This document shows, piece after piece, positions 9,059 through 16,659 of a stretch of 64,000 bases of DNA. Origin of the DNA: CAYSFW01 sp964620675. GTDB lineage: Bacteria; Pseudomonadota; Gammaproteobacteria; UWMA-0217. The DNA is taken from contig CAZUJU010000008.1 of assembly GCA_964620675.1 (NCBI GenBank), forward strand, positions 18,408 to 82,407, read 5' to 3'. The first letter of the stretch is position 1, and every line of letters starts with the position of its first letter. Under the pieces are notes generated by a model. It searched no databases, had not been told where the DNA came from, and was given only the letters and a program-made list of their open reading frames with translations. The translations under genes and the position numbers were made by a program.

Positions 9059-10052
9059 CGGCTCGGCGTGGCGTTTCTGCGTCGCGCCGATGCTGGACTG
9101 GACCGACCGCCACGCGCGCTACTTCATGCGCTTGCTGAGCGCGCGGGCGCGCCTGTACACCGAGATGGTCACCACCGGCGCGATTCTGCGCGGCGAGCGC
9201 GAACGCCAGCTTGGGTTTCATGCGGCGGAACGGCCGTTGGCGCTTCAGCTGGGCGGCAGTGAGCCGGCGGCGATGGCCGCGTGCGCGCGGATCGCCGCGG
9301 ACTGGGGGTATGACGAGGTCAATATCAACGTCGGTTGCCCGAGCGATCGCGTCCACAGCGGACGTTTCGGTGCGTGCCTGATGGCGACGCCCGAAACGGT
9401 CGCAGATTGCGTTGCCGCAATGCGCGCCGCGACCCGCTTACCGATTACGGTCAAGCACCGGATCGGTATCGACGATCAGGACAGCGATGCCGACCTCGAA
9501 CGGTTTGTCCGGGTGGTGGCCGCGGCCGGGTGCGATACCTTTGTCGTGCACGCCCGCAAGGCCTGGCTCAAGGGCCTGAGTCCCAAGGAGAATCGCGAAG
9601 TGCCGCCGCTCGACTATGGGCGGGTCTATCGCCTGAAGATCGAACACCCGGAGCTGACGATCGTTCTCAACGGCGGCATTACCACGTTGGATCAGTGTGC
9701 GACGCATCTCGCGGCGCTCGATGGGGTCATGCTGGGGCGCGAGGTCTATCACAATCCCTATCTGTTGGCGGACGTCGACAGTCGGGTGTTCGGCCACCCC
9801 GGGGCTCCGCCGTCGCGGTACGCGGTGGTGCGCGCGATGTATCCCTATATCGAATCGGAACTTGTGCGGGGTACGCCGTTGGCGTCGATCACGCGACACC
9901 TGCTGGGTCTGTTTCAGGGTCAACCCGGGGCTCGCGCCTGGCGGCGCACGCTGAGTGAACGCGCGCATCGACCCGGCGCAGGCCTTGAGGTGCTGGACGC
10001 GGCACTTGCGTGGGTGCGCGAAGGCGTCGTGGAACGGTCCGCGCAGGCGTAG
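9048..10052 (+). CDS. dusA: tRNA-dihydrouridine(20/20a) synthase DusA
   Basis: FMN enzyme of 334 residues that reduces uridine to dihydrouridine in the tRNA D-loop. The ATG at 9048 is chosen because RFCVAPMLDWTDRHARYFMRL, the usual DusA N-terminus, follows within a few residues. Catalytic Cys97 sits in NINVGCPSD. KHRIGID, FVVHARKAWLKGLSPKENR and NGGI provide FMN and tRNA contacts. These motifs separate DusA from DusB and DusC. It overlaps the upstream peptidase by 11 bases, so the two are probably cotranscribed. Confidence 0.95.
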   Translation: MAGDGSAWRFCVAPMLDWTDRHARYFMRLLSARARLYTEMVTTGAILRGERERQLGFHAAERPLALQLGGSEPAAMAACARIAADWGYDEVNINVGCPSDRVHSGRFGACLMATPETVADCVAAMRAATRLPITVKHRIGIDDQDSDADLERFVRVVAAAGCDTFVVHARKAWLKGLSPKENREVPPLDYGRVYRLKIEHPELTIVLNGGITTLDQCATHLAALDGVMLGREVYHNPYLLADVDSRVFGHPGAPPSRYAVVRAMYPYIESELVRGTPLASITRHLLGLFQGQPGARAWRRTLSERAHRPGAGLEVLDAALAWVREGVVERSAQA

Positions 10053-10215
10053 GCAAGGCGCCGAATTCCCGTTACATTAGCGAATCAGTATCGCAGCACC
10101 AGGGCGCCGTTCCGAAGGTCATCCGCGCAACGCCGGGCAAGTCGCCGCGGCAATGTATCGACCCCGGCAGGAATGGCATCCCAAATAACAAACCATCACC
10201 GGGGAGACATCACCG

Positions 10216-11175
10216 ATGTCCGTCAAGCACCCGATAGTTGCCGTGACCGGTTCGTCCGGTGCCGGCACGACCACTGTCAAACACGCCTTCGAAGAGATTT
10301 TCCGGCGCGAACGGATCTCCGCGTTTTTCATCGACGGCAATAGCTTTCGCCGCTTTGATCGAGAAGGGATGAAGCGCGCGGTGGCGGATTCCATCGCTCG
10401 CGGGCGTCCGATCTCGCATTTTGGGCCTGAAGCGAATTTGTTCGATCGCCTGGAGAGTGCGTTCCGCGAATATTCGCGAACCGGTACCGGCATTTATCGA
10501 CGCTACGTCGACCGGGAAGCCGCCGCGACCGTGGCACAACCGGTCGGCACGTTTACCGCGTGGCAGGATATTCCGGAAGGCTCCGACCTGTTGTTGTACG
10601 AAGGTTTGCATGGCGGTTGTACCGAGTCGACCTGGAGTCAGCGCGAACTCGGCTCCTCGCATAATCCGCGGGTGGTCAAGGTACGGCATCAGTTCCGCGA
10701 GCGCGGCGACTACGGCGTCGACGTCGCTAAATGGGTTGATCTGCTGGTCGGCGTAGCGCCGGCGATCAATCTCGAATGGATTCAGAAGATTCAGCGCGAT
10801 AGCCGCATCAAGGGTTCGTCGGAGGCGGTGGTTGCGACGATCCTGCGACGGATGCCGGACTACATCAAGTACATCGTGCCGCAGTTTTCACTCACCGATC
10901 TCAATTTCCAGCGGATGCCACTGGTCGATACCTCCAACCCGTTCGTTTCGCGCGACATCCCGGCGCTGGATGAGAGCGTCATCGTGGTCCGCTTTCGCGA
11001 GCCGCGAAAATTCAACTTCCCGAAACTGCTCGATCAGCTGCCCGAGTCGTTCATGTCGCGGCCGAATACCCTGGTGGTTCCTGGCAGTCACATGGGGATC
11101 GCGCTCGAAGTGATTTGCGCACCACTCGTGCTCGAACTGCTGGAGCGCCAACGCGCCGAGGTGGCGTCGTTATGA
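10216..11175 (+). CDS. Phosphoribulokinase (prokaryotic type)
   Basis: ATP-dependent kinase that makes ribulose 1,5-bisphosphate for the Calvin cycle; 319 residues. The P-loop is at residues 12-20 (GSSGAGTTT). Other family hallmarks are SHFGPEANLFD, YEGLHG, INLEWIQKI, RRMPDY, VPQFS and VDTSNPF. Compared with the roughly 290-residue proteobacterial enzymes I know, there is an extra segment of some 28 residues at about 135-163, just after YEGLHGG. Start supported by GGGGAGA upstream. No RubisCO or other cbb gene is adjacent. A distant non-Calvin PrkB-type role is possible but less likely given the close match at the N-terminus and the QFS/SNPF motifs. Confidence 0.88.
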   Translation: MSVKHPIVAVTGSSGAGTTTVKHAFEEIFRRERISAFFIDGNSFRRFDREGMKRAVADSIARGRPISHFGPEANLFDRLESAFREYSRTGTGIYRRYVDREAAATVAQPVGTFTAWQDIPEGSDLLLYEGLHGGCTESTWSQRELGSSHNPRVVKVRHQFRERGDYGVDVAKWVDLLVGVAPAINLEWIQKIQRDSRIKGSSEAVVATILRRMPDYIKYIVPQFSLTDLNFQRMPLVDTSNPFVSRDIPALDESVIVVRFREPRKFNFPKLLDQLPESFMSRPNTLVVPGSHMGIALEVICAPLVLELLERQRAEVASL

Positions 11176-11212
11176 GGGGTGCGGTGCGGGTTTGCGGCGC
11201 GGTTCCACGGGC

Positions 11213-12247
11213 ATGACAATGCCAGTCGAACTGGCACTCGGACCCGTCATGGTCGACCTTGCGGGGATTGAATTACAGCCCGAGGAGCGCGACCGGCTCC
11301 TTCATCCCGCCTGTGGCGGCGTGATCCTGTTTGCGCGCAATTACCAATCGCCGGCGCAGATCGAGGCTTTGACCGGCGCGATCCGTTCCGCGCGCACGCC
11401 GGCGCTGCTGATCGCGGTCGATCAGGAAGGCGGTCGGGTGCAGCGGTTTCGCGAGGCTTTTTTGTCCTTGCCGCCCCCGCGAAGCTTGGGGCAACGCTAC
11501 GACCAGTCCGCCGCCCAGGGACTCGAATCGGCCCGGCGCCACGCGTGGTTGATGGCCAGCGAGTGCCGCGCGGTAGGGGTCGACTTCAGTTTCGCGCCGG
11601 TGCTCGACCTCGATTACGGCAGCAGCGGTGTCATCGGTGATCGCGCGCTGCATACCTCGCCGGAAGCCGTCGGCGCGCTGGCCGCCGCGTATATCGGCGG
11701 CATGCGTGCGGCCGGCATGGCCGCGGTCGGCAAGCATTTTCCCGGGCATGGTTTCGTTGCGGCCGACTCGCACGTCGATTTGCCCGTCGATACCCGCAGT
11801 TGGGCGGAGCTCGAAGCGGCGGATTTACGGCCGTTCGCGCACGCAATACACGCGGGGCTCGACGGCATCATGCCGGCGCATGTGGTGTATGCGAATTGCG
11901 ACCCGCAACCCGCCGGATTTTCGCGATTCTGGCTGCAGGACGTGTTGCGTACACGGTTGGGCTTTGACGGCGTGATCTTTAGCGACGACCTCTCGATGGC
12001 CGGTGCCGGCTGCGCGGGCGGGCCGGGTGAACGCGCGCTCGCGGCGTATCGCGCCGGCTGCGATATGTTGCTGGTGTGCAACCAGCCCGCCGCGGCGGAT
12101 ACCGCGCTGGATGCCATCGGACAGGTCACTCCCGCGCACCCGCCCAACCCGCGCCTGGAACGGATGCGCGCCCGACCGGCGCCAAATTGGCAGGCACTGC
12201 ACGCAAGCGGCGAATGGCGACAGGCCTCTGCCGCGTTGAGTGCCTAG
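11213..12247 (+). CDS. nagZ: Beta-N-acetylhexosaminidase NagZ (GH3)
   Basis: Cytoplasmic glycosidase of 344 residues that removes GlcNAc from anhydro-muropeptides during peptidoglycan recycling. The start is placed at ATG 11213; ATG 11219 is equally possible and a TTG at 11192 less so, because family proteins begin close to GPVMVDLAG. Visible motifs are GVILFARNY, AVDQEGGRVQR, the catalytic loop KHFPGHGFVAADSH and the nucleophile Asp in IFSDDLSM. It follows the kinase gene by 37 bases. Confidence 0.94.
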   Translation: MTMPVELALGPVMVDLAGIELQPEERDRLLHPACGGVILFARNYQSPAQIEALTGAIRSARTPALLIAVDQEGGRVQRFREAFLSLPPPRSLGQRYDQSAAQGLESARRHAWLMASECRAVGVDFSFAPVLDLDYGSSGVIGDRALHTSPEAVGALAAAYIGGMRAAGMAAVGKHFPGHGFVAADSHVDLPVDTRSWAELEAADLRPFAHAIHAGLDGIMPAHVVYANCDPQPAGFSRFWLQDVLRTRLGFDGVIFSDDLSMAGAGCAGGPGERALAAYRAGCDMLLVCNQPAAADTALDAIGQVTPAHPPNPRLERMRARPAPNWQALHASGEWRQASAALSA

Positions 12248-12487
12248 CGCAGGCGCTAAAAAGCGGCCTGGCGGCGGCGAGGGCGGTCGCCGAGCAACAG
12301 GATCGCCCTGCACCCGGTCGTTGCTACGTGTCTCGTCTGTTTTATGTTCATGACTCCATGATTTTGCCTTAACGGCCATTCGGCGCAGGAATCGTACCGC
12401 TGGTTCCAGTTGCGCTCAGGTTCTCTGGCGCGCGGCCGATAGTCCTACGAGAAGAACAAAAATATCGACTCAGGGAGGACTCCCTTC

Positions 12488-13579
12488 ATGGAAACGCCAA
12501 TCGGTTGGCTGCCCGAATCGCTTGCGCTGCTGCGCCACGAAAACCACCTGCTCCTGATTCTGCTCGGAACCGCGATTGCGAGCCTGGTGGCGAGTCGCTG
12601 GCTCGCCCGGGCGGCGCCGGCGGCAGGCGGTTCCGCGTGGTTCGACAATTTGCGTGAGGCCGCGCGTGTGCCGGCCATTCTGTTGGTCTGGATCACCGGT
12701 ATCGCACTTGCGATTGCGGCCGCCGCGAGCGGACGCGGCCTCGATCCGCCGGCGTGGTCACAGGCGTTTGGCTACGCTGGGGTGATCGCGGCGGTCGCGT
12801 GGTTACTGTGGCGCTGGCTCGGCTCATATGAACGTGCGCCGGCAGAGTTCGCGGGGCAGGGCAGCAACGCACCTGCGCGCAGCGCGCTGATGTTTCGTCT
12901 GCTGCGGGTGTTGGTGCTGGCAACGCTCGCGTTGACGCTGCTGCACGCGCTCGGATTTCCGGTGACGGGGCTACTGGTGGTGGTGGGCGTCGCCGGTGGG
13001 GCGCTGGGATTGGCGGCGCGCGAGTTGCTGGCCAATCTCTGGGGCGGGGTGTTGCTGTATCTCGACCGGCCGTTCTTCGTGGGTGACTGGATTCGGATCG
13101 CGGCGCTTGAGCATGAGGGCGTGGTCGAGCATATCGGGTGGCGCACGTCCCGACTGCGCACGCTCGATCAAAGCACTTTGGTGGTTCCGAACGCGGTGTT
13201 TACCGCTCGCAGCGTCGAGAACCTGTCGCAACGCACCCATTTTCGGATTCACGAGATCATCCGCTTGCGCTACGAGGATCTTGAATTCATGCCCGAGATC
13301 GTCGGCGCGGTGCGACAGATGGTCGAGGCACATCCCGGTATCGATCGTAAACAGGGCGTCATTGTCAATTTTACGGCGTTCAATGAATCGTCGGTCGACG
13401 TTCTGGTGCATACTTTTACCCGCACCGTGAATCTCGCCGAATATCACCATGTGCGCGAGGCGTTATTGCTGGAGATCGCGGAAATTATTGCGCGGCACGG
13501 CGCGGAACTGGCCTACGCCACTCAGACCTTGAACGTGAACATGAACCGAAACAATCCGTTTCTCACTGTCGTGTCATGA
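12488..13579 (+). CDS. MscS-family small-conductance mechanosensitive channel
   Basis: Inner-membrane protein of 363 residues. About five hydrophobic segments occupy residues 12-180. The last is the Gly/Ala-rich pore helix (VVVGVAGGALGLAARELLAN), followed by the beta-domain motif DRPFFVGDWIRI typical of MscS. It would open under membrane tension to release solutes after osmotic downshock. The start is preceded by a GGGAGGA ribosome site. The stop overlaps the patatin gene start (ATGA), so the two are translationally coupled. The 240 bases upstream show no gene. Confidence 0.92.
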   Translation: METPIGWLPESLALLRHENHLLLILLGTAIASLVASRWLARAAPAAGGSAWFDNLREAARVPAILLVWITGIALAIAAAASGRGLDPPAWSQAFGYAGVIAAVAWLLWRWLGSYERAPAEFAGQGSNAPARSALMFRLLRVLVLATLALTLLHALGFPVTGLLVVVGVAGGALGLAARELLANLWGGVLLYLDRPFFVGDWIRIAALEHEGVVEHIGWRTSRLRTLDQSTLVVPNAVFTARSVENLSQRTHFRIHEIIRLRYEDLEFMPEIVGAVRQMVEAHPGIDRKQGVIVNFTAFNESSVDVLVHTFTRTVNLAEYHHVREALLLEIAEIIARHGAELAYATQTLNVNMNRNNPFLTVVS

Positions 13580-14502
13580 AACCCAAGCTCGGGCTGGCGC
13601 TCGGTGCCGGTTCCGCCAAGGGTTGGGCGCATATCGGCGTGCTCCGGGCGCTCGATGCGCTCGGGCTGAAACCGGATATCGTTACCGGGACTTCGATGGG
13701 CGCGCTGGTCGGCGCGGCCTATGTGACCGGGCATCTCGATGACCTGGAGGAATGGGTCGCTGGCCTGAGTTGGACCGATGTCCTGAGTTTGCTCGATATT
13801 CGCCTGTCCGGCGGCTTAATTCGGGGCGATCGCGTAATCAATCGGTTGCGCGAGCATTTTGAGGGGGTGACTATCGAGCAGCTGGCGCAACCGTTCGCGG
13901 CCGTGGCGACCGAGCTGGAGAACGGCAATGAATGCTGGTTGCGCGCGGGGCCGATTCTGGATGCGGTGCGGGCGTCGATCGCGCTGCCGGGTCTGTTCAG
14001 TCCGATCAAGCTCCACGGCCGATGGTTGGTGGACGGTGGCTTGGTGAACCCGGTCCCGGTCTCGCTGTGTCGTGCGCTGGGTGCCGATGTGGTGATCGCG
14101 GTCGATCTGTCGACCCAGATCTTTCTTCGCGGGGCGGACGAATCACCCAGAAACGGTTTCAGTCTGAAAACGTCTGACGGCGAAGCGAGTGGCGTCAGCG
14201 ATCGATTTCTCGAAATGTTTCAGGGCATGCTGGGGCGCTTTCGCGATCGTCAACCGGAGGACGCGGCGCTGCCGTCGATCCTCGACGTCGCGATCCGCAG
14301 CATCAATATCATGACGGTGCGGATCAGCCGCAGTCGGCTTGCCGGCGAACCCCCCGATCTGCTGCTTTCACCCAAGGTTGGCGACATCGCATTGATGGAG
14401 TTTCATCGCGCCGCCGAGGCGATCGCGCTTGGGCGCGCCGAGGTCGAGCGCCGCGCGCCGGAACTACAAGTTCTCCTGCGCTATCTCAGCGGGGTGCGTT
14501 AA
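13576..14502 (+). CDS. Patatin-like phospholipase / RssA-type serine hydrolase
   Basis: Protein of 308 residues with the patatin catalytic dyad. An oxyanion-hole motif lies near the N-terminus (GAGSAKGWAHIGVL), the nucleophile is Ser40 in GTSMG and the Asp is 153 in VDGGLVNPVP. The family hydrolyses lipid acyl esters; the bacterial RssA/YchK branch has no firmly known substrate. No signal peptide is visible, so it is likely cytoplasmic or membrane-peripheral. It is coupled to the MscS gene by a four-base overlap, which suggests a shared role in envelope stress or lipid turnover (inference). Confidence 0.9.
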   Translation: MKPKLGLALGAGSAKGWAHIGVLRALDALGLKPDIVTGTSMGALVGAAYVTGHLDDLEEWVAGLSWTDVLSLLDIRLSGGLIRGDRVINRLREHFEGVTIEQLAQPFAAVATELENGNECWLRAGPILDAVRASIALPGLFSPIKLHGRWLVDGGLVNPVPVSLCRALGADVVIAVDLSTQIFLRGADESPRNGFSLKTSDGEASGVSDRFLEMFQGMLGRFRDRQPEDAALPSILDVAIRSINIMTVRISRSRLAGEPPDLLLSPKVGDIALMEFHRAAEAIALGRAEVERRAPELQVLLRYLSGVR

Positions 14503-14560
14503 CCAACGCGCGTGACCCAATGGCGCGCGATTTGGCGTGGCGTGGTCGGGCGTCGATCCC

Positions 14561-14566
14561 TATAAT
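14561..14566 (+). promoter_or_regulatory. Candidate -10 element (TATAAT) upstream of the DsrE-like gene
   Basis: A perfect TATAAT hexamer lies 36 bases before the ATG at 14603. It stands out in GC-rich DNA. The best -35 candidate (TTGGCG, 14532-14537) is 23 bases upstream, which is too far for a standard sigma-70 promoter, so the call rests on the -10 hexamer alone. Confidence 0.4.
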
Positions 14567-14602
14567 GCGCGCTGCTTCACTGCCAGCGAGGGAAGGACAG
14601 CG

Positions 14603-14971
14603 ATGGCCGACAAACTCCTGATCATCATGTTGAACACCGATCCGCGCAACGGCGCCGAGTTGGGCGCGCCGTTTCTACAGGCGACCGTCGCCGCGGCGAT
14701 GGAATATGAAGTCGAGATCATCTTTACCGGGAGCGCGGGCGAGCTGGCGAAACGCGGCGTCGCCGAACGGCTGACGGTGCATGGCGGGAGTGCGAAAACG
14801 ATCCACGACTACATCAAGGACGCGCACGAAGCCGGCGTGGTGTTCAAGATCTGCGCGCCGACGCTCGATATGTGGGGTGACGAGCTGATTGCGGAAGTGT
14901 CGGAGACGGTCGGCGGCGCCTACGTGATCAGCGAGGCGATGAATGACGGCACCGTTACCTTTACCTATTAA
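14603..14971 (+). CDS. DsrE/DsrF-like family protein
   Basis: Small cytoplasmic protein of 122 residues with the DsrE-type fold: a start strand (KLLIIMLNTDP), GAELGAPFLQATVAAAM, a central strand with IIFTGSAGELA, and a single Cys in FKICAPTLD. DsrE-like proteins include sulfur carriers and sulfur-relay subunits; a lone conserved Cys would suit persulfide carriage, but many uncharacterised members exist. The start at ATG 14603 is supported by GGAAGGA at 14591-14597 and a TATAAT upstream. It is followed by hpt with a 52-base gap and is probably cotranscribed with it. Confidence 0.8.
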   Translation: MADKLLIIMLNTDPRNGAELGAPFLQATVAAAMEYEVEIIFTGSAGELAKRGVAERLTVHGGSAKTIHDYIKDAHEAGVVFKICAPTLDMWGDELIAEVSETVGGAYVISEAMNDGTVTFTY

Positions 14972-15023
14972 CAGCGCCCCGAGCGGCGATTGCCCGGTAA
15001 CCCCGCGACTGAACGGAACTTTC

Positions 15024-15572
15024 ATGAGCCCTTCGACCCGAGCCGACGATCTACCAAGGGACTTTGACTGCCTCCACGACGCGGCGGCGGTCGATGCCGC
15101 GATCGACCATGTCGCCGCCGCGATCAACCAGACCCTGGGCGAGCGCGAGGTGTTGGCCTTGTGCGTATTGCACGGTGGTTTGATCTTCGCTGGGCATTTG
15201 CTGACGCGGCTGGATTTCTCGGTCACGCTGGATTACATCCACGCCACGCGGTACCGCGGCGCAACCACTGGCGACGCCCTGCACTGGATCGCGATGCCAC
15301 GCACCGACCTGGCCGGGCGGGAGGTGTTGCTGATTGACGACATCTTCGACGAAGGACTCACCCTGCATGCCCTTTACCGCCACTGCATCGCGCAAGGCGC
15401 GGCCCGGGTTTACACCGCGGTGCTCGCCGAAAAGGACCACCCACGCGCCAAGGCTGAATATCGCCCGGACTTCGTTGGTCTCACGGTTGACGACCGTTAC
15501 GTCTTTGGTATGGGCATGGATTACAAACACCAATTGCGCAACGTCCACGGCATCTACGCAGTTCGCGACTGA
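15024..15572 (+). CDS. hpt: Hypoxanthine-guanine phosphoribosyltransferase
   Basis: Purine salvage enzyme of 182 residues that converts hypoxanthine (or guanine) and PRPP to IMP (or GMP). The PRPP-binding loop VLLIDDIFDEGLTL is intact. LCVLHGGLIFAGHLL at the N-terminus and YVFGMGMDYKHQLRN near the C-terminus fit the short bacterial HPRT group. The start is ATG 15024; an upstream in-frame ATG at 14943 would overlap the DsrE gene. The last base of its stop codon is also the first base of the repeat that follows. With the next gene it would recycle the hypoxanthine set free from methylthioinosine. Confidence 0.87.
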   Translation: MSPSTRADDLPRDFDCLHDAAAVDAAIDHVAAAINQTLGEREVLALCVLHGGLIFAGHLLTRLDFSVTLDYIHATRYRGATTGDALHWIAMPRTDLAGREVLLIDDIFDEGLTLHALYRHCIAQGAARVYTAVLAEKDHPRAKAEYRPDFVGLTVDDRYVFGMGMDYKHQLRNVHGIYAVRD

Positions 15573-15753
15573 GAGCCTGTGAAAATATCCCGCGATCTAC
15601 TGCGGACGCCCCTGGACGCGGTGTCCTGCGTTGCAAGAGGCCCGAAATCGGGTCATGTAGGCCGGCTACACTCCCCGATTTCGGGCCTCTTACGCCTTGT
15701 TCACCACGCCCAGGGTCGCACTCGTGACGATCGGGGATTTTTTCACAGGCTCT
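15572..15753 (+). repeat. MITE-like palindromic repeat, full copy (182 bp)
   Basis: The ends form an imperfect terminal inverted repeat: AGAGCCTGTGAAAATATCCC at the left, and the reverse complement of the right end reads AGAGCCTGTGAAAAAATCCC. Inside lies an 18-bp perfect inverted repeat, AAGAGGCCCGAAATCGGG (15635-15652) with its complement at 15674-15691 and a 21-base loop. A shorter copy in the opposite orientation lies at 16555-16643. No open frame, no transposase, and no clear target duplication. It begins within the hpt stop codon. Confidence 0.8.
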
Positions 15754-15772
15754 GACACAGGAACCTACCCCT

Positions 15773-16513
15773 ATGAGTAGAATCGGGATCATCGGCGGCA
15801 CCGGCCTCACCAAACTCAAGGACATGGAGATCGTACGCCGCGAGGTCGTCCATACCCCGTTTGGCGAGCCCTCGGGTCCGGTCACCACCGGGCGCCTGTT
15901 CGGGCACGAAGTGTTGTTTCTGGCGCGACATGGGTATAGCCATACCATTCCGCCGCACCGCATTAACTACCGCGCCAACATCTGGGCGATGCAGCACCTC
16001 GGCGTTACCGAGCTGATCGCGTTCGCCGCGGTGGGCGGCATTAAGCCGGAAATGGGGCCAGGTCGGATCGTGATCCCTGACCAGATCGTCGATTACACCT
16101 ACTCGCGCCAGCATACCTTTTTTGAAGAGGACCTTGAACACGTCACCCATATCGATTTCACCGAGCCGTATTGCCCGAATCTGCGCGCCAAGCTGATCGC
16201 CGCCGGCGAGCGGGCGGGCATCGCGGCCATCGCCCGTGGCACCTACGCCACGCTGCAGGGCCCGCGTCTCGAAACCGCCGCCGAGATCAACCGTCTCGAA
16301 AACGACGGCTGCGATCTGGTCGGTATGACCGGCATGCCCGAAGCCGCGCTCGCACGCGAACTCAGCCTGTGCTACGCAACCGTGGCGGTCGTCGCCAACC
16401 ACGCCGCCGGACGCGGTGAGGGCGAGATCACGATGGACGAAATCCAGCGCAATCTGGTGGACGGCTTCGCCAATGGGGCGAAGTTGCTGCAAGCGTATCT
16501 TGCCGCGAGCTGA
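15773..16513 (+). CDS. mtiP: S-methyl-5'-thioinosine phosphorylase (MTAP/PNP family)
   Basis: Nucleoside phosphorylase of 246 residues. GIIGGTGL at the N-terminus, HGYSHTIPPHRINYRANIWA for phosphate and substrate, GTYATLQGPRLETAAE and VGMTGMPEAALARE are typical of the MTAP family. The IPPHRINYRANI form and length match the gammaproteobacterial methylthioinosine phosphorylases rather than eukaryotic MTAP, so hypoxanthine plus methylthioribose-1-phosphate are the likely products. A methylthioadenosine phosphorylase role cannot be excluded from sequence alone. The preceding hpt gene would take up the hypoxanthine. Both flanks of the gene carry copies of the same palindromic repeat. Confidence 0.85.
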   Translation: MSRIGIIGGTGLTKLKDMEIVRREVVHTPFGEPSGPVTTGRLFGHEVLFLARHGYSHTIPPHRINYRANIWAMQHLGVTELIAFAAVGGIKPEMGPGRIVIPDQIVDYTYSRQHTFFEEDLEHVTHIDFTEPYCPNLRAKLIAAGERAGIAAIARGTYATLQGPRLETAAEINRLENDGCDLVGMTGMPEAALARELSLCYATVAVVANHAAGRGEGEITMDEIQRNLVDGFANGAKLLQAYLAAS

Positions 16514-16554
16514 CGCGCAGCGGCGTTCCAGGCGTTTGCTAAAGTCGCTGGTTC

Positions 16555-16643
16555 AGAGCTCCTGTGAAAACATCCCCGATCGTCGCGAGGACACCGCGCT
16601 CAGGGGCGTCCGCAGCTGATTGCGGGATGTTTTCATAGGCTCT
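16555..16643 (-). repeat. MITE-like palindromic repeat, short copy (89 bp)
   Basis: Read on the minus strand this starts AGAGCCTATGAAAACATCCC, continues with CTGCGGACGCCCCTG and GCGGTGTCCT as in the full copy at 15572, and ends with GACGATCGGGGATGTTTTCA before AGGAGCTCT. It therefore matches both ends of the full copy but lacks the ~90-base internal hairpin module. The two copies are inverted around mtiP. Its right end is 17 bases from the stop of the glycosyltransferase gene. Confidence 0.75.
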
Positions 16644-16659
16644 CAGGGCGTTCCCGCGC

